Positions 25,391-37,500 of a DNA stretch of 64,000 nt are shown in pieces (the first letter of the stretch is position 1; each line of letters opens with the position of its first letter). The translations under genes were made by a program, and so were the position numbers. The DNA comes from Dreissena polymorpha (taxonomy: Eukaryota; Mollusca; Bivalvia; Myida; Dreissenidae). The notes below the pieces were generated by a model, which saw only the letters and a list, made by a program, of their open reading frames with translations, made no database searches and was not told the origin of the DNA. The stretch covers positions 1,522,292 through 1,586,291 of the forward strand of contig NC_068360.1 in assembly GCF_020536995.1 (NCBI RefSeq), written 5' to 3'.

Positions 25391-26675
25391 TGCGGTCACA
25401 AGCCTTATAAATAAATCAATTAAAACAATTTCCGAATAAATAAGTAAAGTCATTTGTCGCCAACCTTCTAAACAGTCAGGAAAATCAATTACCTTCTTTG
25501 TATTTGATATGTTGTTTTGTTCATTATTCATTAAGAATTAATGTCTATTCAAAAATAATACGATTTTTATAGCTCTTTTAATCTTATGTTATGTCTTTTT
25601 CCGTGTCATTCGTCTTTCAGCTTGATTCGTTGATATAAAGTAAATTGTTCTCGGTATGCTGGCCCTGTAAATTATGTTCGTTTCTGGTTTGCCTAGATTG
25701 TATACCACTCTGGATCAGCGAAAAGTTATTCCATAAATCATTATCTGGTTTAATGGTCGCCATCCTCTGAACTACTTTCAATATGGCCGTCAGTGGGCAA
25801 CGAAACGGTTCTATAGCGGAATAGTGTTATTTTCAACTGTGTTCAAAGCAATTGAACTGGTTGTGGAATTGTTGGTGGAAATGGAATTTAGAAATATCTA
25901 ATAATTCATCACCGTGTAGAATTATGATCAGCATCATTTCTGTGAACATTGCATTATTCAAATACTTGTGTTTCATAGTTATCAAGATTGAAATGATTCC
26001 TGTACAAAGGTAAATTAAATAATTGAATTTGCGCAGACTGTTTATTTTTAAAAATTATTATTTATTTACATCAATATATTTTAGAAAGATTGCACTGAAA
26101 CTCTAAAGCTTACTAAGACACTCAATCCTGTTTCCTGGGTAGAAACAATACTTGTTCAGAGTATAGCAGGCTCGTGCGGCCAAGGATTTATTTGGCCTTG
26201 ACCTGTAACCTTGGGCGATTTGGCTCCAGGTTTTTTTATCCCCAAAATCAACAAGGCTTACTCGGCCCTATCTTTACTTATTTATATTATTTAAAGATTT
26301 TGAGAACCCTCACTTGGTGAGAGTGGGAATTAATCAGAGACCATCTTATAGCTAGATGAACACAATATCCATTATGCCAGCTACACTTTTTGATAATACA
26401 CAAATATTGTAATAATTGATGATTCTGTCTTTCTAACTACATTACTAATTTATTAAAACAATGTGAAACTCATGTTTTGCTACTGTACTCTGCATGAAAC
26501 ATAATACATCTGCATGTGCATCCAACCAAATCAGTAAAACTAACTGTCACTTAATTACCTTAATTACAGTTATAATGCTGCATGTGAACTTTTCAACACT
26601 AACACATCTAGAAAAGAAAACAATTAATATCGAATTTCTAAGGAATACCGTAGACGAAACAGCAAAATAAGTAAT
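25391..26675. other. Gene-free AT-rich region
   Basis: No gene, RNA or repeat is recognisable. A short GGCC-rich patch near 26180-26265 with repeated TTTGGCCTTG is the only compositional oddity. Confidence 0.4.
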
Positions 26676-26903
26676 AGGGCCATCGTGTTTACACATTAAA
26701 ATCAAGAGGGTGACAATGCGACAACGCGATAGTACGATGACGACAGTGCGATACTACGATGTCGCATTGTTGCCATCGTACTATCGCATTGTCGCCATCA
26801 TACTATCGCATTGTCGCCATCGTACTATCGCATTGTCGCCATCGTACTATCGCACTATCGCTTTGTCGCCCTCTGGATTTTAATGTGTAACCACGATGGC
26901 CCT
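26676..26903. mobile_element. Short MITE built around a 22-bp tandem repeat
   Basis: A 228-bp unit whose ends are inverted: AGGGCCATCGTG with ACACATTAAAATC at the left and the complement at the right. The interior holds about four direct copies of a 22-bp unit (GCCATCGTACTATCGC plus ATTGTC) at about 26771-26860, with inverted relatives (GCGATAGTACGATG) at about 26728-26760, so the whole can fold into alternative hairpins. No TTAA or other clear target duplication is seen. Confidence 0.75.
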
Positions 26904-28829
26904 AACGGTATTCCGTAGTATTCCGTAAATTTCACATTGATTTATTAAATTATAGGCTTTAAACTATTACATAGGTTTTCCTTTTATGTTATGATGTACT
27001 GATCTTGTTTCTGAATTCACAAAGAAATAATACTTAACTTTTGAAAAGAGATATAGTCTGATAAATAATGAAAATATAATAACTACAAAGTGAAAAAAAT
27101 TAGTTGAATACTGTGACCAAATAAGATTTGCCAAAGAGCAATTCAGATCGTAAATTAAATTAAATATAAGTAAGAAAAAACTCTGCCTCTTGGATCACAG
27201 TTAAGACTAATTTGTCAAATCTGCAAATCTGCCCTTGGCCATATAGAATTGGGGAATAATTACCATCAATTCACATAAAAAGGAGCAGGGTGTAACACGC
27301 TGCTATTCATCTCTTGATCTTTAAAATACATTTTACGAGTAATTTTCATACAAACAAAAACAGAAGTGGCAGATACATTTTTTTCTAAACAGAACATGTG
27401 ATTCATACAAATGATATCATAAAGTGTAATGAAAAATCATATGGACAAAAATGATATCTCATATTAGTGGTACAAATGTCATTTAAGTGTCAAATCTCAA
27501 AATAAAATTTATATAAACGGGTATTATTAATTGTTTTAAACGTTGTGAAAAGATAATTTCTGTATCGCTGAAGCATTTAATTACAAGAAAACGTGCATTT
27601 AATGCTCATTACATGTAACAGTATTTGCATTGTATTTTTCTGCAATTAATACACTTGAAAATGCAGACAGACACACATTTAACAGAAAAAAATGTATTTT
27701 TTTCTGCATTTTTCCAGTTTTTATACTCTTCAATGTGTTAAAGTGTATTTTCTATCTCCAGAAAAACACTTTTATAGGATGTAAGTATGTTTAAGTGCAT
27801 TTTAGTGTGTTTTAAGGATATTTGCAAATGCATTAATTTACTATTTTGCAAAAAACGTCAAAAACATATTCAAGTGTAGTAATAATAAAAGTTAAATATG
27901 TGCATCAAAAAAAGTGGCATATGCATACCAGTGCCTATGCAGTAGCATAAGGCCTTATATAGTCTACTTGTGGTAGAAATAATGCATTTTGTATAATATA
28001 ACATTATGCTACTTAAAAAATATAGCTTCCCATACGGTTCAATAAAATGTTCAATTAACCACACTATGTAGAGCTGGAATAAGACCCTTTCATATAAAAA
28101 CTGATTTTACATCAAAACTAAATGTTTAATTTGATTTTTTAATGACTAAAAAATGAAACCGTGTCCATGCTTGCATGCACACAGTTTATAAATGAAGTCA
28201 GAATGATAAAATATGCCATCACTATGAATAAAAAGTTATGGGAAACTGCTTTTTGTACTAAAAGAATAGAATAAATATTACAAAAATACATTCTAAATGT
28301 GAAATACACTGTTTTGTCTCAGAAAATCACCAACATGATGTCCATTCAAAGCTAAATATCTTAATTAAAATTTACATAAATAATTGTTCACAACACACAA
28401 CTACTCCAAATCCTTTCACACAATACTGTAATAATCTCACACTTTATGATTGTTATTGACTCTTTATTAATTTATCATTATAATATTGATACATCTTCAA
28501 TTGCATTATACACATGTAACATCTCTGTTTTAACACTAATAATATAAAGATTAAGGCTGATAACATAATAATCCCTTATTTATAAAGCACTTTGACACAT
28601 GCAAGGAATACTGCTGTGATAGTAATTTAGCTCGTGTGATATTAATTTGGCTCCAATAGCAAAAAACTCAAATCAAAGCATAGATATATTAGTTAAACTA
28701 AAATTGATTGATCATTAGTACAAAGATATTGAAATATATATACTTGTAAAACTAGTGATACAAATATGTATGATTCTATTACATCATTTTGAATTATTAT
28801 TTTAAGACACGGAAGAATGAGAAGCTTAA
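26904..28829. other. Gene-free AT-rich region
   Basis: AT-rich DNA with many TGCATTT/AAATGCA words at about 27590-27840 (degenerate simple repetition). No gene or RNA is recognisable. Confidence 0.4.
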
Positions 28830-29702
28830 GGTAGCGCCATTGTAATGATTTCCCTCGATTTCTTTAATGATCGAAGAGCCTTTTTATCTGTTTACTTATG
28901 GATATCTTATTTAAGAAGGTACTAATGTAAAGTTGTCGTCGAGTGGTTAAGGCGATAGACTAGAAATCTTTTGGGATCGTCCCGCGCAGGTTCTAATCCT
29001 GCCGACACCGCATACTTTTTGCGACGCTTTTTATTTCTTTTCTTACGTAATTTGATTTAATATGGCATATAAGCTATGTTTATTGTTAATTATGTTGCAA
29101 TTTTATGCACATTCCTTAATTATTAAAATTAAAACAACGTTATGGCTAAAATGGGTGATTTACTGCTGAAAATACGAATGTTGCATTTTTAATTTTATTT
29201 CAAAAGATAAACGGTAAACCTGTCTATTTCTTGTTTTTTTTTGCATATAGTGTATCTATAAAAACTAAGTTCAAAATATTACTTAAATGATACTATTATG
29301 AATTTTATGACACTCTGTTTTTAACCAACCCAATTTCTACTTGGCTGAAACCACTTACATTACATGGCGCTCTTCCATAGAAAACAAGTTATAAAAAATA
29401 AATGCTTGTACAAGAATACTTATTTCATCTTGTTTAAACACCTTTACTGCATCTGTACACACCAACTGCATGTCCATATTTGGAAATCGGGATAAATTTA
29501 AGGAATTTTCATATACCCCAGGGGTGCACATAAACTGAACAAAAGCCGAGCGTGTGGGTGGTTTTGAAAAAATCTGCATATTTTTAAAAATAACATGGAC
29601 AGCCTACCTAAAAATGTGCATGTAGTTTAGTAAAATGATGCTGATTAAGAAAATAATACATTATATTATGTTTTGAAAGGTGCCCATTACAGTGACGCTA
29701 CC
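28830..29702 (+). mobile_element. TTAA-flanked inverted-repeat element carrying a tRNA-Ser-like sequence
   Basis: An 873-bp element bounded by TTAA on both sides (28826-28829, 29703-29706). Its ends are inverted: GGTAGCGCCATTGTAATG at the left, and at the right the complement of CATTACAGTGACGCTACC (two mismatches). A tRNA-Ser(AGA)-like sequence lies about 100 bp inside the left end (28932-29010). An antisense open frame at 29355-29579 is unrecognised. The architecture parallels the TTAA element at 12279-12613 although the sequences differ, suggesting two related families or convergent capture. Confidence 0.72.
28932..29010 (+). tRNA. Degenerate tRNA-Ser(AGA)-like sequence
   Basis: Read along the strand: acceptor GTTGTCG with one mismatch against its 3' partner, a truncated D-arm (GAGTGGTTAAGGC, the 5' strand of the D-stem missing), anticodon loop CTAGAAA giving AGA (Ser) with one stem mismatch, a long variable arm, and T-arm GCAGG-TTCTAAT-CCTGC. 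A T5 run follows as a possible Pol III terminator. The lost D-stem and TTCTAAT loop suggest a pseudogene or a transposon-borne promoter, not a working tRNA. Confidence 0.55.
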
Positions 29703-30159
29703 TTAAAACAGTATCACAATGTAACAGTCAATAAACGAAAAATCAACCTTTGTATTATTTTCTTCGTTCGTCAATGTCATAATTGATATAAACTGTATAT
29801 TAAACTCGCCTTTTATATTAAATGATAAGATTTGCTTGGTCAGTTGGATTGTCACAATCCAGTGGTGTTTTACAATGAAGATTTCTCAATGACTGTGGGT
29901 TTGTCATGAAAATCAGATACACAAGGTATCATTGGGGAGATAAGTAGATGATCATCAGTTCTTCATAAACCAGTATACCTGTAAAAAGCTTACTTGCAAC
30001 TTATAATCAAGGACAGGTAGTTATCACTCATGCATATAGAGGGCTACACAATTAAAATGTGTATGCATTTAGACTTATTTAGAAATGCACATAAATCATT
30101 CTCCACAATTGTGTAGCACCAGTATAATATATAATGCTGAAATACTAAATATTTAATGG

Positions 30160-30310
30160 TTGCTAATGTGTAATGGATATGGTGTCCACCTAATGTCCGG
30201 GAGGTCACAGATTCGATGTCCAGATTAGAGCGTTCTTAAGAACTCTCCCAGAGACACCCAAGTACTGGTTCGAGGCTGATGAAACGGACTTAAGAACATT
30301 TCAAATAATG
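30160..30310 (+). mobile_element. tRNA-derived SINE-like unit
   Basis: A tRNA-like head (TGGTGTCCACCTAATGTCC then GGGAGGTCACAGATTCGATG, a B box with mismatches) is followed by a conserved body (GAGCGTTCTTAAGAACTCTC, GACACCCAAGTACTGGTTC, GAAACGGACTTAAGAAC). This resembles SINEs I know from bivalve sequence. Ends are approximate and no target duplication could be fixed. Confidence 0.6.
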
Positions 30311-31101
30311 TACGTGGCAAGTACTGGCTTAAAATGCAATCAAACTAAAAACAAAAAGGTTTAAACTAAATACTAAAAACCTGATGAATACATTTTATTT
30401 TGAATCAAGCAAATGTTGACATTAAAAATAAAGAGAAAAATTTAAACATTCTGCTTTTTAAATTATCATGATAATATTATATTGTTTATTTCATTTTTAT
30501 AATATTTAGAAATGATACAATTCTATATTACCTAAACGATAATAATAAAACACGAAATGTTAATTAATGTAAACACGCTTAATGTACCAATATAATGATA
30601 TTTACAATTGGATACACCCACTTATATAAGACACATGGATTAATTATATTAATGGTCAACCTAGACATTATTTTGATTTAATTTGTTAAATATGACCTGT
30701 TAGCTAGTACTAACATTGGCAATGATAGTCTGTATTGCCTTAAGATTCACCATCTATGATCGATTCGCTTCCTCAAACTAAACAAATATTGAGTGTTTAC
30801 ATCGCGAAACGTAATGCATTCAGTTTCACTTTCGATTTTGTTGGTATTGTAAACACCGAAAATGCATATTCAAAAGTGGACAATAACTTGATTAAATCAT
30901 TTTTGGAAAATATGTATTTTGGATAATAGGTCAAAATACAACACAAAGGAACTTTGACATTGCTCTTAATATCAAAGTTTCGGTAAAACAAAGTTTTGCG
31001 CTATTTCAACGCGCGTCGTATACAGCCTTATATCAATAGATAACCTTTTGGGTAGTAAAGTAGTAATAAAAGCCAAGATGGCGATCATAATGCACGAGGC
31101 C

Positions 31102-31200
31102 TATCTTGCGGAGGATTCCGGAGATAGCCGATGTATCACGATTGTGAATAAATGTTACAATCGTGATACGTCGGCTATCTCCGGAATCCTCCGGAAGATA
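31102..31200. repeat. Near-perfect 44-bp hairpin
   Basis: Arms of about 44 bp (31102-31145 and 31157-31200; core CGGAGGATTCCGGAGATAGC) pair with only a couple of mismatches around an 11-nt AT-rich loop. A shortened version of one arm (GGAGATAGTCGATGTATCAC) recurs at about 38868. It looks like a foldback remnant of a repeat family. Confidence 0.8.
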
Positions 31201-32312
31201 TTTATGGAAAAAATCGTCTGCTGATCCAGAGTGGAAATGTTATGGTTACATTCAACTTATCATAATGTGGTGCCTATTTCTCAAGTGTCATTTTCCTCTT
31301 CTGGTTTAAAAGCCATTTATCGTTAGCACTCATTTTTGGTTATTTCCTGTATCATATGTTTGTCTGCAACATTTTGGTACATTTCAATGATTTCATCGGG
31401 GACTTGGTTAAATGTGCTTTTGTCGAAATCTAATTGACGAAAGCTTGATTCCCGAGGCTGCTTGCATTTGGGCGAATGGGATTTTCTTAGAATTTCGTAA
31501 TTCCAATTTTCAAAAGATGTCAGATTCCTCTTTAAATTCATTCAAGGCGGTAACATTCTTAAATAAAGATAAGCACGAAACTCTTAGAAAAGTTAGCCGT
31601 TATATGATGAGACCCTTATATAATGGGATTTAATTAATACTGAAAAAATATATATGATAGGTTTTAGTGAATAAAGACTATTGGCAACAAACACTTTCAC
31701 GTTATCCAGAACATAAATTCACAGCAGTTATTGTTAATTCACTTAATAGTTCATTACACTAAGTAAGTCATACTGATATTCTATGTTTTATTCCAAAGAT
31801 ATTGTCTGGAAAGTAAAATTGTATGATAAAAATAGGATCCAGAGCAAATGGCTATCTTAAAGCAATTCAAGTTTATATGTTTAATTCAATTGCATTAGAA
31901 AACAACATATTTGAGTATCAGGGTGCGTTAAGTTAATATTTTTTGATACGTAAAACGGTAAATGACGTAACCTTTATGTTCTCGCTTTGTCATTGGTGTA
32001 CATACAGTAAAAGATATATCAATATACATTTTTTCACTTGTGTTCGATTCTTCACAAATCATGTTTATGGAGTCATGCGAGCGTACATTCTGGAGTCACG
32101 CGTGATTAAGACAGATAACAGAGGACCACATGATAACACAAGATCTCCCACAGACTAAGAAAGAACAAACTTAGTTTGTTAATTGATGGGTCTTTGGTTT
32201 CTGCATATGTACAAGCGAGCGAAAAAGTGGGCTTGCAGTTATGTTCAGTACGACTCCAGTGGCGAATGTTTCAATGTTTTTTACTAAATTACCAGTGATA
32301 GAAACCCACATA

Positions 32313-32645
32313 CAGGGCTCAACATTAACGGTTGTCATATTGCCCCTTGCAAGTAAAAGTTGGGTCTGGGCAAGTTATTTTTTAATCTAGTTGTACGCGC
32401 GGGCAAGTGCAAAAAAGAACAAAGAACATGTAATTTAGACTATCATTAGACTTTAACTGCAGTAATCATTTCAAAAATAAACCAGGTTTTGTGGTGTATC
32501 ATTTTGATCTTTATTAAAAAATATGAGATTTACAGTTAATGTGATATTTCATGTTTGGGCAAGCGGCTTTACGTTCAGGACAAGTAGATTTTCTAAGTAC
32601 TTGCCCGGCAGGGCAAGTTGGTCTTTCGGTTTATGTTGAACCCTG
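32313..32645. mobile_element. 333-bp inverted-end element with ACATA target duplication
   Basis: The left end CAGGGCTCAACATTAAC matches the complement of the right end (GTTTATGTTGAACCCTG) with one or two mismatches. Identical ACATA pentamers flank the unit at 32308-32312 and 32646-32650. The interior repeats GGGCAAGT/ACTTGCCC words. This type is abundant in bivalve genomes. Boundaries are firm; the transposon superfamily is not assigned. Confidence 0.78.
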
Positions 32646-33398
32646 ACATATTGATCATGCTTGTCCACCCTTTTTTTCAATGGTTCCCGTAAAGAGCATT
32701 ATATGACATACAAGTTTTCTTCGATGATTTAAGGCTAAATTGTAGAGACCATTGACTCCAGCTCATTTCAAACTCTGAATAAGGCCATGTACTAATAGGG
32801 GTCTCCATGCGTCGCCCCTGGGACTAATTTTCACCTATACCAAGTTGTTCAGTAACTCAAGAAAGTAAATTGTTTCACTTTTCCTGAAAGATAAACTCAA
32901 TTGAAAGTGTTCATATCAACCAGTTTCCATGGCAACCACCACTCAAAATTGGAAAACGGAACAGGGCGACTATATCACATCATCATTGTATTATCTCTTA
33001 TCGTAATACAAACAAATTAGTGTTTAAACAAAGGCTTCACATTGTGCTTTATTTTAAAGACCAAATTATATATTTATCCCATTTGCATATTCATGAATAT
33101 TAATGAGAAACTAACAAAATCGGGGGAAAAAAGAAAAATATCACTATATAGACTGAAATATTTTTGAGTACAGATTGTTTTCAGTAAATATGTGAATATC
33201 AGCATAAGCCACTACTTGCAGACATTCAAAAAAAAGGAGTGATATGAAGGACATTTCTTCAAACTAAATAGAGTTAACACGCTCCGAAAAGTGGGTGGGG
33301 TAAACATGTAAAACAAGGAAAATAACACAATCTCTTCCTATTACTTATTTAATTGCTCATTGCTGCTTCTACCTGTTATTTTAATTTAAATATACTGT
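32646..33398. other. Gene-free AT-rich stretch
   Basis: No gene, RNA or repeat is recognisable in this stretch. Confidence 0.4.
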
Positions 33399-34330
33399 TT
33401 AACTGTCTTCATCACTAACTCTTTCCGTTTCAGTATTACTTTCATCAGTGTCATTATCTTCTTCAAGTTCATTCGCCATGTCCTCCAATTCATCAACAAT
33501 TTGAGGCGGTAGTATATCTCCATCAATCCAAAGAGGTGAAATCAGGCCTGTATCAGTGTTTTGGTTCATCCATGTCCTTCGGTTGCAAGTGGTATATCTG
33601 GATCGGTATGTGTGACCTTTTCCATATCCCAACTTGATAATTTACTCTATTGATGTGTTGCAGTAGACATTGCTTACAGGGAGGCAACACTGACAAGTCT
33701 ACATTCTTTGACGCATGTGGGCTATAATAACAGACCTCGTTTATTTTAAGAAAACGCAATATATCTACCGAGTCGGTTCTAGCATTTCCATACATGACAC
33801 ACGTGAAAATATCGAATTCACCCACTACTTCGTCTGCAACTGTCCAGGTATTTCCTAAAGCAGCCATTGGAGCAATGGTTCGTGGCATTTTTTCCATCAA
33901 CTTTATAAGTCTGATTTGCCCGTTTCCTTTGAAAGCTCTTGTTGTGTCACAACCGCAGTATGCATGTATACCTAAAAGTGCTAATCTGAACTCTTCAGTT
34001 AATCCCGTAGCTACTTCATTCATGTCAAATAGTTTTCTATGATTGCCAGCACAAGTGTCAAAAGTATCTTGCAACCGTCAAATAATTGAATATAGAACAC
34101 AATCATGAAGAATACGTCACTGTCGGGGTTCGAATTTGAATAGAGTTGTTACCCTGTTCTTTCCCATACAGGGCATACATAATTACTCTAGTGTCGGTTT
34201 CCTCTTGTATCGATTTCTGGTCTTCAATGAGTGTTTTCAGTGGTTTCTCTCTTGTTGTGAACTGAAAAGCTTCCCATTCACAAACCAGAATCTTTGTCCT
34301 TTCCTATAGTTTATTTTCATATTCATCGCT
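33399..34330 (-). pseudogene. Decayed copy of a repetitive metazoan protein family (GCDTT-motif)
   Basis: On the minus strand this region encodes pieces of a family seen many times over in corals, bivalves and other invertebrates. Recognisable parts in coding order are an ETDTRVIMYA segment, the HAYCGCDTTRAFKGNG motif, the LPPCKQCLLQHINRVNYQV block, and an acidic C-terminus. The GCD core is reminiscent of FEN1/XPG nuclease-like proteins. The carrier element is unknown, so I treat it as a fossil of a possible mobile element: it is broken in a few places and not a working gene. It is probably of intermediate age, since long blocks remain readable. Confidence 0.6.
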
Positions 34331-34552
34331 CTCCCATGACTTGCACAGCACAATATCTTCACAAGTTGTTGCTTGCTCTTGTCATTTGTGAGGAAATTCT
34401 TCCAGTCTGCCGTTTTTTGGTGTTTCGCCTTTCACCTGAAGTTTTTCTCCACACACGCGACGTTTCCTTTCCATGGCTATGACAGACTCTTGACGAAAAC
34501 AAGCAACAACTTGTGAAGATCATGTGCAAGTCATGGGAGAGCGATGAATATG
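34318..34552. repeat. Inverted repeat with arms of about 65 bp
   Basis: ATTCATCGCTCTCCCATGAC at 34321 and the following ACAAGTTGTTGCTTG block recur as complements at about 34490-34552. The spacer is about 105 bp. It directly adjoins the upstream end of the decayed GCDTT-motif copy and may be part of the same insertion. Confidence 0.7.
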
Positions 34553-37500
34553 CATATAAACTTGAGGGCAGGAAAGCGCAAATTAAAACATTTTTCGTGA
34601 TATGGTGTGCTCGCATAGTAATGACAGTAATCCAAGGTTTCAACACGTCAACGGTTCATGAAAATGTTTAAGTTTTTGCAATGGAAAAACTGAGTGTTAC
34701 GATTTCGAAAATACACTTGCACGCTATCGACTTTCTCCGAATCCTCTGCTAGAAAGATCTCGTGTCTAATCATCCAATCGTAATACACCAACTTTCTCCG
34801 AAACCTCCGAAAGAAAGATCAAATCGTTTATTCAAAACTTCGGCTTCCGGTTTGATAACGGTTTTTATGTAAAGTTTGTGTTTTGAGTTTTTTTCCAAAA
34901 AAGACTCGCCAAGATGTCGATGATAACAGGTATTGTGTTTGTCACGATGTATTAGGTTTAATGAAATCGATTTTATAGACATATGTGAGCAAATATTTGT
35001 TGACATCGAATTTGGTGTAATCAAGAAGAACTTTGAGCTGTACGTATGTACTCATAAAAGCTCAGATCATTCAAGAAGAACTAGGAACTGACTTGCTGTG
35101 CGTCACCAATCGTAACACTTCGTCCATCTCCGGAAACTCCGTAAAGAGTGGACTCGTACCTATTGCCCACCATCTTTGCTTTGATACACCCAACGCGTGA
35201 TCCGCCTTCGTTATAAGGCTATTCACGACGCAGACTGAAGTAGCTCAATACTTTATCCGAAATAATTGTAAAACTAGGTAAAAAAAATTGTATTTGAATG
35301 AATATATTGAACTATCATAGAACATCACTGTCTTTGAAAGCAACAAATGTTACAAATAGGCGAAACTGAACGTGAATTAAGATTTTATGTTAAGTGCTGT
35401 TATATTCTCGATATAACATAGATTCAACGATTATTATTATTATTAGATATGATAGTATTATATAAGTAATTGATATTTTATCAGTCTTCGCAATGGTTAA
35501 TAACAGTCTTAAAATAATAATTATAATTCCTATAGTTAGATTATATGTACATGTATTTGGATAAATATATTATAATTATTAAAAAGAAAAATAAACTTAA
35601 TAACAATGGTAGTAATTATGGTAGTAGAACTAGTTTAGAATCTATAACCCTTCATTGAAAATTACAACTTACTTTTTCTTTTATCTAGGCCAAAATATGG
35701 TGTTTTGAGCAATTCTTGTTGCTGTAGTCTTGTGAATAAAATATACTTATATAAAAAATTATAGAAATTTGAAACCATATGCAAATACTCAATCTATTCA
35801 TCAAAGATCCCCAAACATGTCTTGATTTACTTTATAACAATAAAATGTTAAATATGGTTTGCCACTTAACAACAGCTAATTGTACTGTAAACATGTGTAA
35901 ATACAATAATGATTTTCATTAATACTTTTCTCTTGCAATTACTTTTACATATGATGTTGGTAAACTCAAATGAGAAATGGCTACATGGTCCATACATGTA
36001 CATACACAGAATGTTAAGGCTTGATTAGCATTATAATTGAAATCAATGATGTTTTTTATATTTTAAATTTTAGCTTAATATATGAACTTTTCTATGGAGC
36101 ATACTTTTATTTCTTATTATTGTTATTTAAAGTAATAACACTATTACTTGTATATTTTGTTCTTTTCTTACATGTGTACAGATTCAGCATCAATACATTG
36201 CTTTTTTACTAGTCTTGTCAGAGCTATATTAAGAAATCCTACTCAGTGCTGGAAAATCAAGAATCTGCTTTACCAACCAATATAATTATATATTTAAAGA
36301 AAAAGTGTGTATTAACTAAATTAAATAATAACTATCAAACATGATTGTGTTACCGGGTCACTTACCTAGATTAAAAGACTTTAATTACTCAAGTTTTTTA
36401 CCATGAGTCACAGTGAGATCACTTATGCCAATAGTAAGAAAATATTGATATAGGGAAACACCTACATGTAATTCACCTTTTAATTAAATGTATATCACTT
36501 AAGTTACAGTTCCTTAAAATTGCAATCAATTTTAACTAAAATTTACAAGAGGATGATATTAATTTTGTAAAGAACCAAGAAATGACTGTGTAAATGCAGT
36601 TGTTGTTTTTTTACAAATATACATTGGTTTATTTATTTTTCTTATTTTTGATGTAATACTCTCACAACCTAGTTTAACAATACTAACACAGTCTATTCAA
36701 GGTCAATGGAACTGTTGATTACCGGTACATGCTTTGAGTTTCATTCTGGGGTTCTTACATTCTGTCTGGATTTTCCAATAAACAATAGTGGACAGAGGCT
36801 GATCAATTTTTGTTATAAGAAACCCAAATGTCATAACAAAAGTAATAGTAAATTAAATACCCTTTGTAAATTTATTCTTAGACTTTAGAGAATAGTATAT
36901 ATTTATACTAAAAACAAGCTTTGTTCTTAAATAGTATTGCTTTTACATTGCATGGGCTGCTTTCTTTAAAATTTTAAAAATGTTGCATTAATAATCTTAC
37001 TTAGGTAATTTCAAAATACCTTTAAAACTAATTAAGTTATTCTGTGCAACATTTATTAACTCTAAGATTTAAAGGAAAAACTAAAAGAAAAAATAGCGAC
37101 TGTTTTTTTTCCTAAGTTTACTCATATTATTTTGCACGTGTTCACATTTTAATTCTCGGATCAGTGCAAATATTACATGTCAGTCAAACTTCCTTGTACG
37201 AATGCATTTGTATCAAAAGAAAGTACATGAAATCGAGTGTTTTTTATTTGTGCTGCTACATTCTTTGACAAATTTTGCTCTCAGGAGTACTCAGTATTAT
37301 GAAAATGGTATGTCATATTGTAGCTATATGTACATGTACGCTATTTTTATATTAAATTTCATTAAAAATATCTTCGTTTGGGTTGTATTATTGGATAAAC
37401 CAACTTTTTGAATCTCCACCAATATTTAACTGATTTTTGAACGGGCAATATTTGGTTCCAAAGAATAAGTCCTGTACAAATACTCTAAATTCTTTGCTTT

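Larger units (their letters stand above)
29703..32312. other. Gene-free region with a SINE-like unit and a hairpin
   Basis: Apart from the SINE-like unit (about 30160-30310) and the hairpin (31102-31200), listed separately, I see only AT-rich DNA. Open frames at 31323-31633 on both strands have no recognisable domain. Confidence 0.4.

Noticed and set aside
26676-26903. CRISPR-like array of 22-bp units
   Set aside because: The units are contiguous without unique spacers and lie between inverted ends in animal DNA; this is a MITE with tandem repeats.
28932-29010. A functional tRNA-Ser gene
   Set aside because: One strand of the D-stem is missing, there are stem mismatches, and it lies inside a transposon.
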